Shown one piece after another: positions 8,099 to 14,936 of a stretch of DNA of 28,626 nucleotides (positions are counted from its first letter, which is position 1; every line of letters begins with the position of its first letter). The translations under genes and the position numbers were made by a program. The stretch lies in assembly GCA_934132775.1 (NCBI GenBank), contig CAKPAA010000019.1:1-28626 (forward strand). Reading direction: 5' to 3'. This DNA comes from an uncultured Clostridia bacterium. GTDB lineage: Bacteria > Bacillota > Clostridia > TANB77 > UBA1234. Under the pieces are notes generated by a model, which saw only the letters and a program-made list of their open reading frames with translations, was not told the origin of the DNA and ran no database searches.

Positions 8099-9974
8099 TA
8101 GACGTGGTGGTATTGCTGAAATTAAGGATGTTAAGAAAACTACCAAAAGGCTTTTGTCTTACTTTAAGAAATATAAGATAGCTATGGTGTTGGTTATTGT
8201 TTTCATCATTCTTTCTTCTTTGACTGGTGTTGCAAGTTCTATATTTATTGAAAAATTGATAGATGATTATATAACACCACTTATGGGCACTGTAAATCCA
8301 GATTTTTCTGGTATTGTTAGTTTGCTAACAGTTATGGCTGGAATTTTTGCACTTGGTACTATTAGTAATTATCTTTATGCTAGGATAATGGTTGTTGTGT
8401 CGCAAGGAATTTTGAAACAAGTTAGGGATGAGATGTTTGCAAAGATGCAAAATCTTCCTGTTGGTTATTTTGATTCACATACTCACGGTGAGATTATGAG
8501 TAGATACACAAATGATATTGACTCTTTAAGAGAGATGATTGCTGATGGTATTCCTGAGATTATAAGTTCTCTTATGACTATTGTTGCAGTATTTTGTGCT
8601 ATGATTTATATTGATATTTTCTTGACTTTGATTGTTGTTGCAACACTGATTTTGATGTTGCAGATAACTAAAAAAGTTGGTGGAAAGAGTGCTAAATATT
8701 TCGTAAAACAACAAGAATCTTTGGGAAAACTTAATGGTTTTATTGAAGAGATGATAAATGGTCAAAAGGTTATTAAGGTTTTCTGCCACGAGGATATTTC
8801 AAAAGCTGATTTTGACAAATTAAATGAAGAATGGCGTGAGAATTCTACAATTGCTAATAAGACAGCTATTAGTTTGATGCCTATTATGGGTAATATTTCA
8901 AATATTCAATATGTTGTTATTGCAATTGTCGGTGGAATACTTGCATTGAATGGAGTTAATGGATTACTTATCGGTGAAATTGTTGGATTTTTAAATTTGA
9001 GTAGAAGTTTTAATATGCCTGTTTCAAGAGTTTCACAACAAATAAATTCAATTGCACTTGCACTTGCAGGTGCAGAGAGAATTTTTGAACTAATGGATGA
9101 AATTCCAGAAAGCAATGATGGAAAAGTAACTCTTGTTAATGTTGAATATGTTGATGATGATATTATCGAGACTGATAAACACACTGAAAACTGGGCTTGG
9201 AAGAAGCAAGAAAGCGATGGCTCAACGACATATGTCGAACTTAAAGGCTACGTTGAATTTAAAAATGTTACATTTGGATATAAAGAGGATAAAATTGTCT
9301 TGAAAAATATTTCTCTTTATGCAAAACCTGGTCAAAAAATTGCTTTTGTAGGTGCGACTGGTGCTGGTAAAACTACTATTACAAACTTGTTGAATCGTTT
9401 TTATGAAATTCAAGATGGTGAAATTATTTATGATGGTATAAATATTAAGGATATGAACAAAGATGATTTGAGACGTTCTTTGGGTATCGTTTTACAAGAT
9501 ACTAACTTGTTTACTGGAACTATAATGGAAAATATAAGATATGGTAGACTTGATGCTACTGATGAGGAAGTTATTGAAGCTGCTAAACTCGCTAATGCGG
9601 ATGGATTTATAACAAGACTTCCAGATGGATATAATACTGTTATTTCTGGCAACGGAGAGAGTTTGTCGCAAGGTCAAAGACAGCTTCTATCAATTGCAAG
9701 AGCTGCTGTTGCTGATCCACCAGTAATGATATTAGATGAGGCTACTTCAAGCATTGATACTAGAACAGAGGCTATTGTTCAGGACGGTATGGATAAGTTA
9801 ATGAATGGTAGAACAGTTTTTGTAATTGCTCATAGATTATCTACTGTTAGAAACTCAAAAGCAATTATTGTTTTAGATCACGGACAAATTATTGAAAGAG
9901 GAGAACACGATTATTTAATTGAGCAAAAAGGTACGTATTATCAACTTTACACAGGTGCTTTTGAATTAGAATAA
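8085..9974 (+). CDS. ABC exporter half-transporter, canonical-site subunit
   Basis: 629 residues: six-helix ABC type-1 exporter domain (about 30-330), an acidic linker (about 340-385, with ENWAWKK) and a nucleotide-binding domain. All ATPase motifs are standard: Walker A GATGAGKTT (423-431), signature LSQGQ (527-531), Walker B MILDEATS with D551/E552, and switch H583 in IAHRL. This is the catalytic partner of the preceding degenerate subunit. The linker is typical of the clostridial LmrD/YfiC-like half. An upstream ATG at 8034 would add 17 residues, but AGGAGG at 8071-8076 sits eight bases before ATG 8085, and the shorter start begins with the usual MGPNSRRGG-type N-terminus. A terminator follows. 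Confidence 0.93.
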   Translation: MGPNSRRGGIAEIKDVKKTTKRLLSYFKKYKIAMVLVIVFIILSSLTGVASSIFIEKLIDDYITPLMGTVNPDFSGIVSLLTVMAGIFALGTISNYLYARIMVVVSQGILKQVRDEMFAKMQNLPVGYFDSHTHGEIMSRYTNDIDSLREMIADGIPEIISSLMTIVAVFCAMIYIDIFLTLIVVATLILMLQITKKVGGKSAKYFVKQQESLGKLNGFIEEMINGQKVIKVFCHEDISKADFDKLNEEWRENSTIANKTAISLMPIMGNISNIQYVVIAIVGGILALNGVNGLLIGEIVGFLNLSRSFNMPVSRVSQQINSIALALAGAERIFELMDEIPESNDGKVTLVNVEYVDDDIIETDKHTENWAWKKQESDGSTTYVELKGYVEFKNVTFGYKEDKIVLKNISLYAKPGQKIAFVGATGAGKTTITNLLNRFYEIQDGEIIYDGINIKDMNKDDLRRSLGIVLQDTNLFTGTIMENIRYGRLDATDEEVIEAAKLANADGFITRLPDGYNTVISGNGESLSQGQRQLLSIARAAVADPPVMILDEATSSIDTRTEAIVQDGMDKLMNGRTVFVIAHRLSTVRNSKAIIVLDHGQIIERGEHDYLIEQKGTYYQLYTGAFELE

Positions 9975-10000
9975 TGTGTTTAAGATTTTATAGAAAATAA

Positions 10001-10036
10001 TTAAAGGGCTTCCAAGATTGGCTTGGAAGCCTTTAA
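10001..10036. terminator. Bidirectional terminator between convergent genes
   Basis: The 15-bp stem TTAAAGG(G)CTTCCAAG / CTTGGAAGCCTTTAA has one bulged G and a short loop. It lies between the ABC operon (plus) and the E2-like gene (minus), with A/T tracts on both sides. Confidence 0.8.
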
Positions 10037-10072
10037 TATTGATAAATCTCATTGTAAATCAAAGGTTTATGG

Positions 10073-10945
10073 CTAAATTTGGTCGTCTATTAACACTTTT
10101 TCAGGCTTTTCGTGCAATACTTCTGGATGTAAGAATATACCGTTAAAGTATTTTAATGCAGAAGATAGATAGTATCCATCGCCAATTCTTTCGTCTGCAA
10201 CAAATCTTAATCTCATTACTTTTCTTTGAACAATTTTTCCTTCTCTATTTATAACTCTTTGAGTTTTTTTCGTCCCCATAGCAATGAATATAGAGGTTGT
10301 TCCAAAGTTATATATGTGATGGTATATTGGTTCTGAGCCTATTGAACCCATATTTGTTATGAATACGCTAGTGTGAAAAGGACTAAGTTTATGAATAAAT
10401 TTTGGCATTATTCCATAAAAGTCCATAATTCTAATTCCGTTAATTACAAACGAAAACAAAAAACGAGGAAGATGGTTCAAAACTCCCATAAATTTATTCA
10501 CATCGCCACTACCTGCATTATCACCTTTATTTGCTAATATAGCTTCTTTTAATTTTGCCGAGACATCGTCAACAGTGCTATCAGGTTCAAATTTTAGCTT
10601 GATAGGGGTACTATCAGAGGTTATATTTAATTCTCTTTTTACGACCATCGAAAATTCTATATCGTCTCTTGCATATAGTCTCCTTCCAGCAATAAATCTA
10701 TTTAGTCTAGGATATTGAGAAATGGTTCTAATAAAGGCTGTAAAGAAATAATCTAAGAAACTTATTTGCTCTCCATTTGCTCTTCTTTTATGAATTATTT
10801 CTTCGACATTGCTAACGTCAAGTTCCGTATCGAAAGCAACTTGTGCGTCATTTCTGGTTTTCATCAAAAATGGTTCTACTATATTTGTTGGGTCGGAATG
10901 TCTTATTCTTCTACCATCGTACCTATCTCCAAATCTTTTTTTCAT
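10073..10945 (-). CDS. Stand-alone 2-oxoacid dehydrogenase E2-like acyltransferase domain, catalytic His absent
   Basis: 290 residues resembling the catalytic domain of E2 acyltransferases and chloramphenicol acetyltransferase. There is no lipoyl or peripheral-subunit-binding domain. Conserved blocks visible are the N-terminal substrate-channel strands (DAQVAFDTELDVS), FLDYFFTAFIRTISQYPRLNRFIAGRR, and SVFITNMGSIG before the C-terminal active-site strand. The active-site motif HxxxDG reads DERIGDG (251-257): glutamate 252 replaces the catalytic histidine, while D256-G257 remain. Classical acetyl transfer is therefore doubtful; the protein may be a non-catalytic or altered CoA-binding relative. 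AAGGAG seven bases before ATG 10945 sets the start; a TTG two codons upstream is too close to the site. It has its own promoter and no dehydrogenase genes nearby. Confidence 0.8.
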   Translation of the reverse strand: MKKRFGDRYDGRRIRHSDPTNIVEPFLMKTRNDAQVAFDTELDVSNVEEIIHKRRANGEQISFLDYFFTAFIRTISQYPRLNRFIAGRRLYARDDIEFSMVVKRELNITSDSTPIKLKFEPDSTVDDVSAKLKEAILANKGDNAGSGDVNKFMGVLNHLPRFLFSFVINGIRIMDFYGIMPKFIHKLSPFHTSVFITNMGSIGSEPIYHHIYNFGTTSIFIAMGTKKTQRVINREGKIVQRKVMRLRFVADERIGDGYYLSSALKYFNGIFLHPEVLHEKPEKVLIDDQI

Positions 10946-10989
10946 ATACAATCTCCTTTGTAATTTACGTTTAACCTAAGTTTAGACAT

Positions 10990-11018
10990 ATTATACAATA
11001 AAGTTACACAATTTTCAA
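10990..11018 (-). promoter_or_regulatory. Promoter of the E2-like gene
   Basis: On the minus strand: TTGAAA (11013-11018), 17 bases, TATAAT (10990-10995). A short palindrome, CTAA-AC-TTAG, lies just downstream at 10976-10985 and could be an operator. Confidence 0.8.
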
Positions 11019-11070
11019 ATTTTTTGTAATTGGGGTGAAATTATTAAGGCTTAAGTACGGAAAGCAAAGG

Positions 11071-11098
11071 AAAAGGAGCCGATTATTCGACTCCTTTT
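11071..11098 (-). terminator. Probable terminator after the ClpX-like gene
   Basis: AAAAGGAG (11071-11078) pairs with CTCCTTTT (11091-11098), with two further C-G pairs inside. On the minus strand it ends in CTCCTTTTCC, a modest U-tract. It lies about 60 bases past the stop of the ClpX-like gene. Confidence 0.6.
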
Positions 11099-11159
11099 AG
11101 GTATATGGTTTTAGCTTACTTTAATAAAAGTTAGACAGTACATTTTTTGACGGATACAT

Positions 11160-12524
11160 CTATGCCTGGCTTTCGATAGAACATTGCTGCTGAGTGATTT
11201 TAGCCTTAGGCTGCCTTGAATCTTCAAAATTATCTGCCGAATGTGGAAGAATTGTAAAAGAACCATCTCCCGAAATTTCACAAATGCCACCATTGTTGCT
11301 TTGTAGCACTTGGCACAGTACGGGATGCAGAAGTTCATCAATTGCAGAATCCAAATCTCGCGCACCAGTTTTGGATTTAACGGATTTTTCCGCAATTTTT
11401 GTAACAAGAATATTACTTACGTGCAAGTCGAAGCCTTTGGCTTTGAAGAAAATAGCGTATCTGGAAAGTAGTTGTTTTGCTATTTTTTCAAGCACGTCTT
11501 GCGTTAAATCATTGAGTTTCAAGATAACAGGTATTCTGCCGACGATTTCAGGAATGAAGCCGTACTTGATAATGTCGTCAGGTGTGACATCATTTAGTGA
11601 CACTTTTTTCTCTTTGTTTTCAAAGCCTATTTTTTTGACTTTTAAACGGTCTGCTACGATTTTTTCAAGGCCGACAAAGGCACCCATAAGTACTACAGTA
11701 AGGTTACTAGTATTGAACTTCACCGAATTGTCACAAATCCATACATCACTTGGTTCGAGAATTTTTAATAGCTCTTGCTGAACAGATTTTCCTGCTACGT
11801 CTTTTTCTGATTCATTTTTTGAAACAGCTTTTTTGTCAAACTCATCTATGATGACAATACCGTTTTGAGCAACATCTAGCATATTTCCAGATGCTTCATA
11901 GAGTCGTTCAAGAACATTTTCAACTTTTTCTCCGATGTAACCAGCAGACGTAAGTGGCGTTGCATTCGATGCAGAATAGACAATACCAAAGGTATTAGCA
12001 ACAGTTGTCGCCAAAAACGTTTTACCCACACCAGTGTTGCCAATTAAGAGCACGTGTTTACGCCTAAGCAAGGTATCTTTGCCACCGAAACATTTTCTCC
12101 ATTCAGCAGGTATTTCGTCACGATATCCTTCAAAGAAGTTTATCATCTGATTAAGATAAATGGTGTAGACTAGTCTTTCAAGTGCTTCGTCTTGCCCAAA
12201 TACGTCTTTTTGGACGAGACTTACGTATGTATCGATTGAGGTTTCAGCACAAGAATATTTTTCTTTGAATTCCGCAACAACGTCCTCGGTTGCGATCTTT
12301 GATTGTTTTTTGGTGTATTTCTTTTGGCCATTTGAATCTTCGTCAAATGACATAAAGTCTTCATCGCAAAAATTATCAAAGCAGTCGGAACAAATACAAC
12401 CACGAATCCCTTTGTGTGTTATTGGAATTATTAAGAAAGGCTTGTAAGCATTACTTTGTTGGTCTTCTTTTGGCAATACAAGTTTTTTACAGACAAGGCA
12501 CCGAATACGTCTTGCAGACTTCAT
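11160..12524 (-). CDS. Divergent ClpX-like AAA+ unfoldase with zinc finger
   Basis: 454 residues with ClpX architecture. The N-terminal zinc site is C9xxC12 and C45xxC48, with a 32-residue gap, wider than the usual ClpX spacing. The AAA+ module has Walker A GNTGVGKT (162-169), pore-region AGYIGEKVENVL, Walker B IVIIDEFDK (223-231), arginine finger IPEIVGRIP (R330) and sensor-2 TGARDLDS (R389). An IGF tripeptide (299-301) sits where ClpX carries its ClpP-docking loop, so partnership with ClpP is likely. It is more divergent than a housekeeping ClpX, has an unusual hydrophilic C-terminus, and has no clpP or tig beside it. I read it as an accessory paralogue, probably with its own substrates. 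A GTG at 12536 is possible, but GAGGTGA eight bases before ATG 12524 favours this start. Confidence 0.85.
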   Translation of the reverse strand: MKSARRIRCLVCKKLVLPKEDQQSNAYKPFLIIPITHKGIRGCICSDCFDNFCDEDFMSFDEDSNGQKKYTKKQSKIATEDVVAEFKEKYSCAETSIDTYVSLVQKDVFGQDEALERLVYTIYLNQMINFFEGYRDEIPAEWRKCFGGKDTLLRRKHVLLIGNTGVGKTFLATTVANTFGIVYSASNATPLTSAGYIGEKVENVLERLYEASGNMLDVAQNGIVIIDEFDKKAVSKNESEKDVAGKSVQQELLKILEPSDVWICDNSVKFNTSNLTVVLMGAFVGLEKIVADRLKVKKIGFENKEKKVSLNDVTPDDIIKYGFIPEIVGRIPVILKLNDLTQDVLEKIAKQLLSRYAIFFKAKGFDLHVSNILVTKIAEKSVKSKTGARDLDSAIDELLHPVLCQVLQSNNGGICEISGDGSFTILPHSADNFEDSRQPKAKITQQQCSIESQA

Positions 12525-12581
12525 AATATAATTCACCTCTCTTCAATTATTTCAAGGTCACAAAAGTATTTCTTCGCAGAT

Positions 12582-12609
12582 ATTATATCACGTTTTTAAG
12601 TAATATCAA
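12582..12609 (-). promoter_or_regulatory. Promoter of the ClpX-like gene
   Basis: On the minus strand: TTGATA (12604-12609), 16 bases, TATAAT (12582-12587) preceded by TGA, which makes an extended -10. Confidence 0.75.
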
Positions 12610-12650
12610 TGAAAAACAAAAAAATGTGTGGCGCATTCGCACAATATATG

Positions 12651-12677
12651 CATATTTCGGCTGTTTGTCGAAATATG
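12651..12677. promoter_or_regulatory. Inverted repeat between divergent genes
   Basis: CATATTTCG (12651-12659) and CGAAATATG (12669-12677) form a perfect 9-bp dyad around nine bases. It lies upstream of the -35 boxes of the divergent ClpX-like and copper-amine-oxidase-like genes. It may be a regulator site; no regulator can be named. Confidence 0.4.
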
Positions 12678-12756
12678 TCGAACGGTTTTAATTGACTTTT
12701 TTATTTTTAAAATTTAAACTGTAATTATCTCAGAAAAATTTTATCATTAGCAGGTC

Positions 12757-12765
12757 TGCTATAAT
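12757..12765 (+). promoter_or_regulatory. Extended -10 promoter of the CAO-like gene
   Basis: TGCTATAAT, a perfect extended -10, lies 57 bases before the start codon at 12822. The -35 region is poor, as is common with extended -10 promoters. Confidence 0.6.
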
Positions 12766-12821
12766 ATTTCCAGAGATTTGATTTAAGTGTACTTAAAATA
12801 TTTATTATACAAGGAGGTTTT

Positions 12822-13319
12822 ATGAAGTTATCTTTAAAAAGAATTTTAATTTTATGTATGACTTTTATTTTGACAACTTATGCAATATCTTATGCAGGAA
12901 ATTTAGTTAAAAAAGTGTATTTTTCTAGCTTTCCAATACATATCGACGGAGAAAATTATTCTTCTGAAAATCCGATATTGACATATCAAAATAAGACGTA
13001 TGTTCCACTTAGGGAGTTTTCGGAAATGGTTGGTGTTGATATAGATTTTAAAAATGGTGAAATTTATATTGATACCGAGGAGTATGATGAGGAAGAGAAG
13101 TTAGATAATAAAAATTTAGAAACTGATAACGATATGAATACTATTTTAGGGCAAGAGGAAGATGTAAAAGAGGATGGTACAGTTGTTTATGTGTCTAAAA
13201 CTGGTGTGAAATATCACAAAACAAAGCAGTGTACCAAATCTGCTAATAATCAAATAGAATTGTCAAAAGCAATAAAGAATGGATACACTGCTTGTTTAAA
13301 ATGTTATAAAAATAATTAA
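12822..13319 (+). CDS. Secreted copper amine oxidase N-like protein with a His/Cys metal-site tail
   Basis: 165 residues. An N-terminal signal sequence (about 1-25, ending SYA) is followed by a copper amine oxidase N-terminal-like domain (about 38-85; FPIHIDGENY, then TYVPLREFSEMVGVDIDF), a common surface module in Clostridia that does not itself bind copper. An acidic linker (86-118) leads to a C-terminal motif VYVSKTGVKYHKTKQC ending in GYTACLKCY. H132, C137, C158 and C161 could form a zinc-type site, as in short Ada-like extracellular tails. AAGGAGG precedes ATG 12822. Its stop codon overlaps the end of the convergent SPFH-like gene and no terminator separates them. It probably acts outside the membrane; the substrate is unknown. 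Confidence 0.85.
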   Translation: MKLSLKRILILCMTFILTTYAISYAGNLVKKVYFSSFPIHIDGENYSSENPILTYQNKTYVPLREFSEMVGVDIDFKNGEIYIDTEEYDEEEKLDNKNLETDNDMNTILGQEEDVKEDGTVVYVSKTGVKYHKTKQCTKSANNQIELSKAIKNGYTACLKCYKNN

Positions 13320-13921
13320 TAATATTTGATTGGGCCGTCACTGAAACTGTCTTTTGTTTCTACACTGGTATGATAGCAGCCACTAATGTGTGGCTTAAAA
13401 CATTCTATATTGCCATTCTCATTTGGAACAAACCTAAAAGAAACACCACCATCTATTAGTTTTACATCTAATGAATTTAATTCTTTTTCTAAATTTACTT
13501 TAACAGCTGTGTGAAGCGATGTAGAAGTATATTTTGATTTTAATGAACCAGCAGCAAAATATACTGAACTTTGTATAATATCATCAATACTTCTTCTAAC
13601 ACTTTTTAATAAATCTTGTGTATTTAGAATATCATTTGATGCGTATGTACAAGAGATTTCAGCATAGATAGTGCCACCATCTTCTGTTTCGTAGTAATCG
13701 GAAATCACTCTATTAATTGGAGTAGCTGATATACGAGTTGTTATTTTATCTCTTTTAGTTAAATGTATGCGTTGACCTGCTGTTAAAGTTTTATAATAGT
13801 GGGTATCACGGTCTATTATGTATATTGAATTTGGTGGAACAATTTTCGGATAGCCATTAAAGTTGCCTATTATTATATTGATAACAACGACAATAAATGC
13901 GATAAGAATAATAATTTCCAT
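13316..13921 (-). CDS. Small SPFH/Band-7-like membrane protein
   Basis: 201 residues. One N-terminal transmembrane helix (2-20) is followed by a stretch resembling the start of a Band-7/stomatin domain (27-120). IVPPNSIYIIDRDTHYYKTL and AGQRIHLTKRD match the family pattern of a proline-rich entry, then a Y/R-G-type turn and a P/K-D strand. EIS-CTYASNDI and the helix after it fit the second half. Full-length flotillin or HflK/C proteins are longer, so this is a minimal form without the long coiled-coil tail. AAAGGAG before ATG 13921 supports the start. It is convergent with the CAO-like gene. The role, probably membrane organisation or protein quality control, is inferred from the family only. 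Confidence 0.65.
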   Translation of the reverse strand: MEIIILIAFIVVVINIIIGNFNGYPKIVPPNSIYIIDRDTHYYKTLTAGQRIHLTKRDKITTRISATPINRVISDYYETEDGGTIYAEISCTYASNDILNTQDLLKSVRRSIDDIIQSSVYFAAGSLKSKYTSTSLHTAVKVNLEKELNSLDVKLIDGGVSFRFVPNENGNIECFKPHISGCYHTSVETKDSFSDGPIKYY

Positions 13922-14015
13922 ATTTTACACTCCTTTGATTTGGTTAGATTTTAATTAAATTTATAAACACGAATATCATGTAAATTTATTATAACATTAA
14001 ATTGTAAAAAATAAA

Positions 14016-14044
14016 TTGAATTTATTATAAAAAAATGATAATCT
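14016..14044 (+). promoter_or_regulatory. Promoter of yidD
   Basis: TTGAAT (14016-14021), 17 bases, TAATCT (14039-14044) with TGA just before it (extended -10). The expected transcript start is about 20 bases before the yidD ATG. Confidence 0.6.
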
Positions 14045-14072
14045 AGTCAAAAAGTATGAAAAGAGTTTTAAA

Positions 14073-14324
14073 ATGGTAAAAAAATTTATTATTTGGCTTA
14101 TTAAAATTTATAAAAAAATTCCTGGACCTTGGCATAATTCTTGCAAGTTTTATCCGACATGTTCGTCATATGCAATTGAAACCTTAGAGGTGCACGGATT
14201 ATTTAAGGGACTATGGCTTACGATTGGAAGATTATTAAGGTGCAATCCATTTAGTAAACCTGGATACGATCCTGTGCCAACGAAGAAGTGTAAGGGCAAA
14301 AAACAAAATAAGATTAAGATATAA
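14073..14324 (+). CDS. yidD: YidD membrane protein insertion efficiency factor
   Basis: 83 residues, the usual YidD length. Family signatures are all present: an amphipathic N-terminal helix, the motif CKFYPTCSSYAIETLEVHG, GLWLTIGRLLRCNPF and GYDPVP, with the three conserved cysteines. YidD is a peripheral membrane protein that helps YidC insert proteins. It normally sits in the rpmH-rnpA-yidD-yidC cluster, but here it stands alone. The ribosome site is weak. A lysine-rich tail (KKCKGKKQNKIKI) follows the conserved core. Confidence 0.95.
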   Translation: MVKKFIIWLIKIYKKIPGPWHNSCKFYPTCSSYAIETLEVHGLFKGLWLTIGRLLRCNPFSKPGYDPVPTKKCKGKKQNKIKI

Positions 14325-14368
14325 AAATGAGAAAGTTGAAAATTAAAAGCATTCAAGCTTGTGACTAT

Positions 14369-14396
14369 CAAGAGTTTTAGATTAAGAAAACTCTTG
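14369..14396 (+). terminator. Hairpin downstream of yidD
   Basis: CAAGAGTTTT (14369-14378) pairs with AAAACTCTTG (14387-14396), a perfect 10-bp stem 45 bases past the yidD stop. There is no U-tract, so it may protect the mRNA end rather than terminate. Confidence 0.45.
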
Positions 14397-14406
14397 TATA
14401 AAATTA

Positions 14407-14443
14407 AAAAGACACACTTAATGGCTGGTCAAGTGTGTCTTTT
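14407..14443. terminator. Bidirectional intrinsic terminator
   Basis: The perfect 13-bp stem AAAAGACACACTT / AAGTGTGTCTTTT has an 11-base loop. It is followed by T-rich sequence on both strands, so it can stop yidD transcription (plus) and the 51-codon ORF (minus). Confidence 0.8.
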
Positions 14444-14448
14444 AAAAT

Positions 14449-14542
14449 GTGAATTTGTTAAAATTCACTAAGGTGAAAACTATAAATTTATATTTGTAGT
14501 TTTCATAAGGTTGAAATACTGAAATCTAACATTTCAGTTTCA
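14449..14542. repeat. Three consecutive perfect or near-perfect hairpins
   Basis: Stems: 14449-14456 / 14461-14468 (8 bp, loop GTTA); 14474-14486 / 14493-14505 (13 bp with one T-G pair); and 14512-14516 + 14519-14525 / 14531-14542 (12 bp, two-base bulge). Each is separated from the next by TAAGG-like spacers. TTTCA and TGAAA arms recur, so neighbouring arms could also pair with each other. With 14369-14443 and AGCAC/GTGCT at 14566-14579 this makes six stems in about 210 bases. Confidence 0.7.
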
Positions 14543-14577
14543 TTAAGAAAATGGATTGCAAAGTAAGCACTCCTGTG

Positions 14578-14733
14578 CTACGTCAATATCTTCTTGTTTA
14601 ATATATTTTGATTTTTATGTATGATTAGTTCGTTTTTTATTATCGTATATAAATACTTTTTTGGTGCTAGCCCCAATTTATTACGTATTTCATTTATATC
14701 ATTTTTACTTAAAATTTTAAATTCGTTATTCAT
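14578..14733 (-). CDS. Small 51-residue ORF, unknown
   Basis: ATG at 14733 to TAG at 14578-14580. It encodes a basic, probably helical peptide beginning MNNEFKILSKNDINEIRNKL. It is preceded by AGAGGGTG, a fair ribosome site at the right distance, and a TATAAT box lies about 45 bases further upstream. No family is recognised. The hairpin ladder and the bidirectional terminator lie just after it. It fills part of an otherwise empty gap between yidD and the PilT-like gene. Confidence 0.45.
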   Translation of the reverse strand: MNNEFKILSKNDINEIRNKLGLAPKKYLYTIIKNELIIHKNQNILNKKILT

Positions 14734-14936
14734 TATTATACACCCTCTTTTTCTTCTACTAGGAGTACTTACTGTAATGAATTATATACTGTTATAATTT
14801 GCGAAACAACAAAAACAAGTAAAAGTTTTGTTAATTGTTTGTAAAAAGTGTAAAAATAATAGCAATGATAAAAAGTTTGTTATATAATTTTTAAAAAAGC
14901 AAGTGATTGCGTTTTATATTAGTGGAGGAATGTTAT

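Noticed and set aside
12651..12690. Possible LexA/SOS box around CGAAATATGTCGAAC
   Set aside because: It lacks the paired CGAAC/GTTCG halves of the Gram-positive SOS box.
13967..14014. Promoter of the SPFH-like gene on the minus strand
   Set aside because: A TATAAT-like box is present, but no acceptable -35 box is found at normal spacing.
14860..14888. Promoter of the PilT-like gene (TAGCAA-17-TATAAT)
   Set aside because: The -10 box is good, but the -35 box matches only half of the consensus; not firm enough to list.
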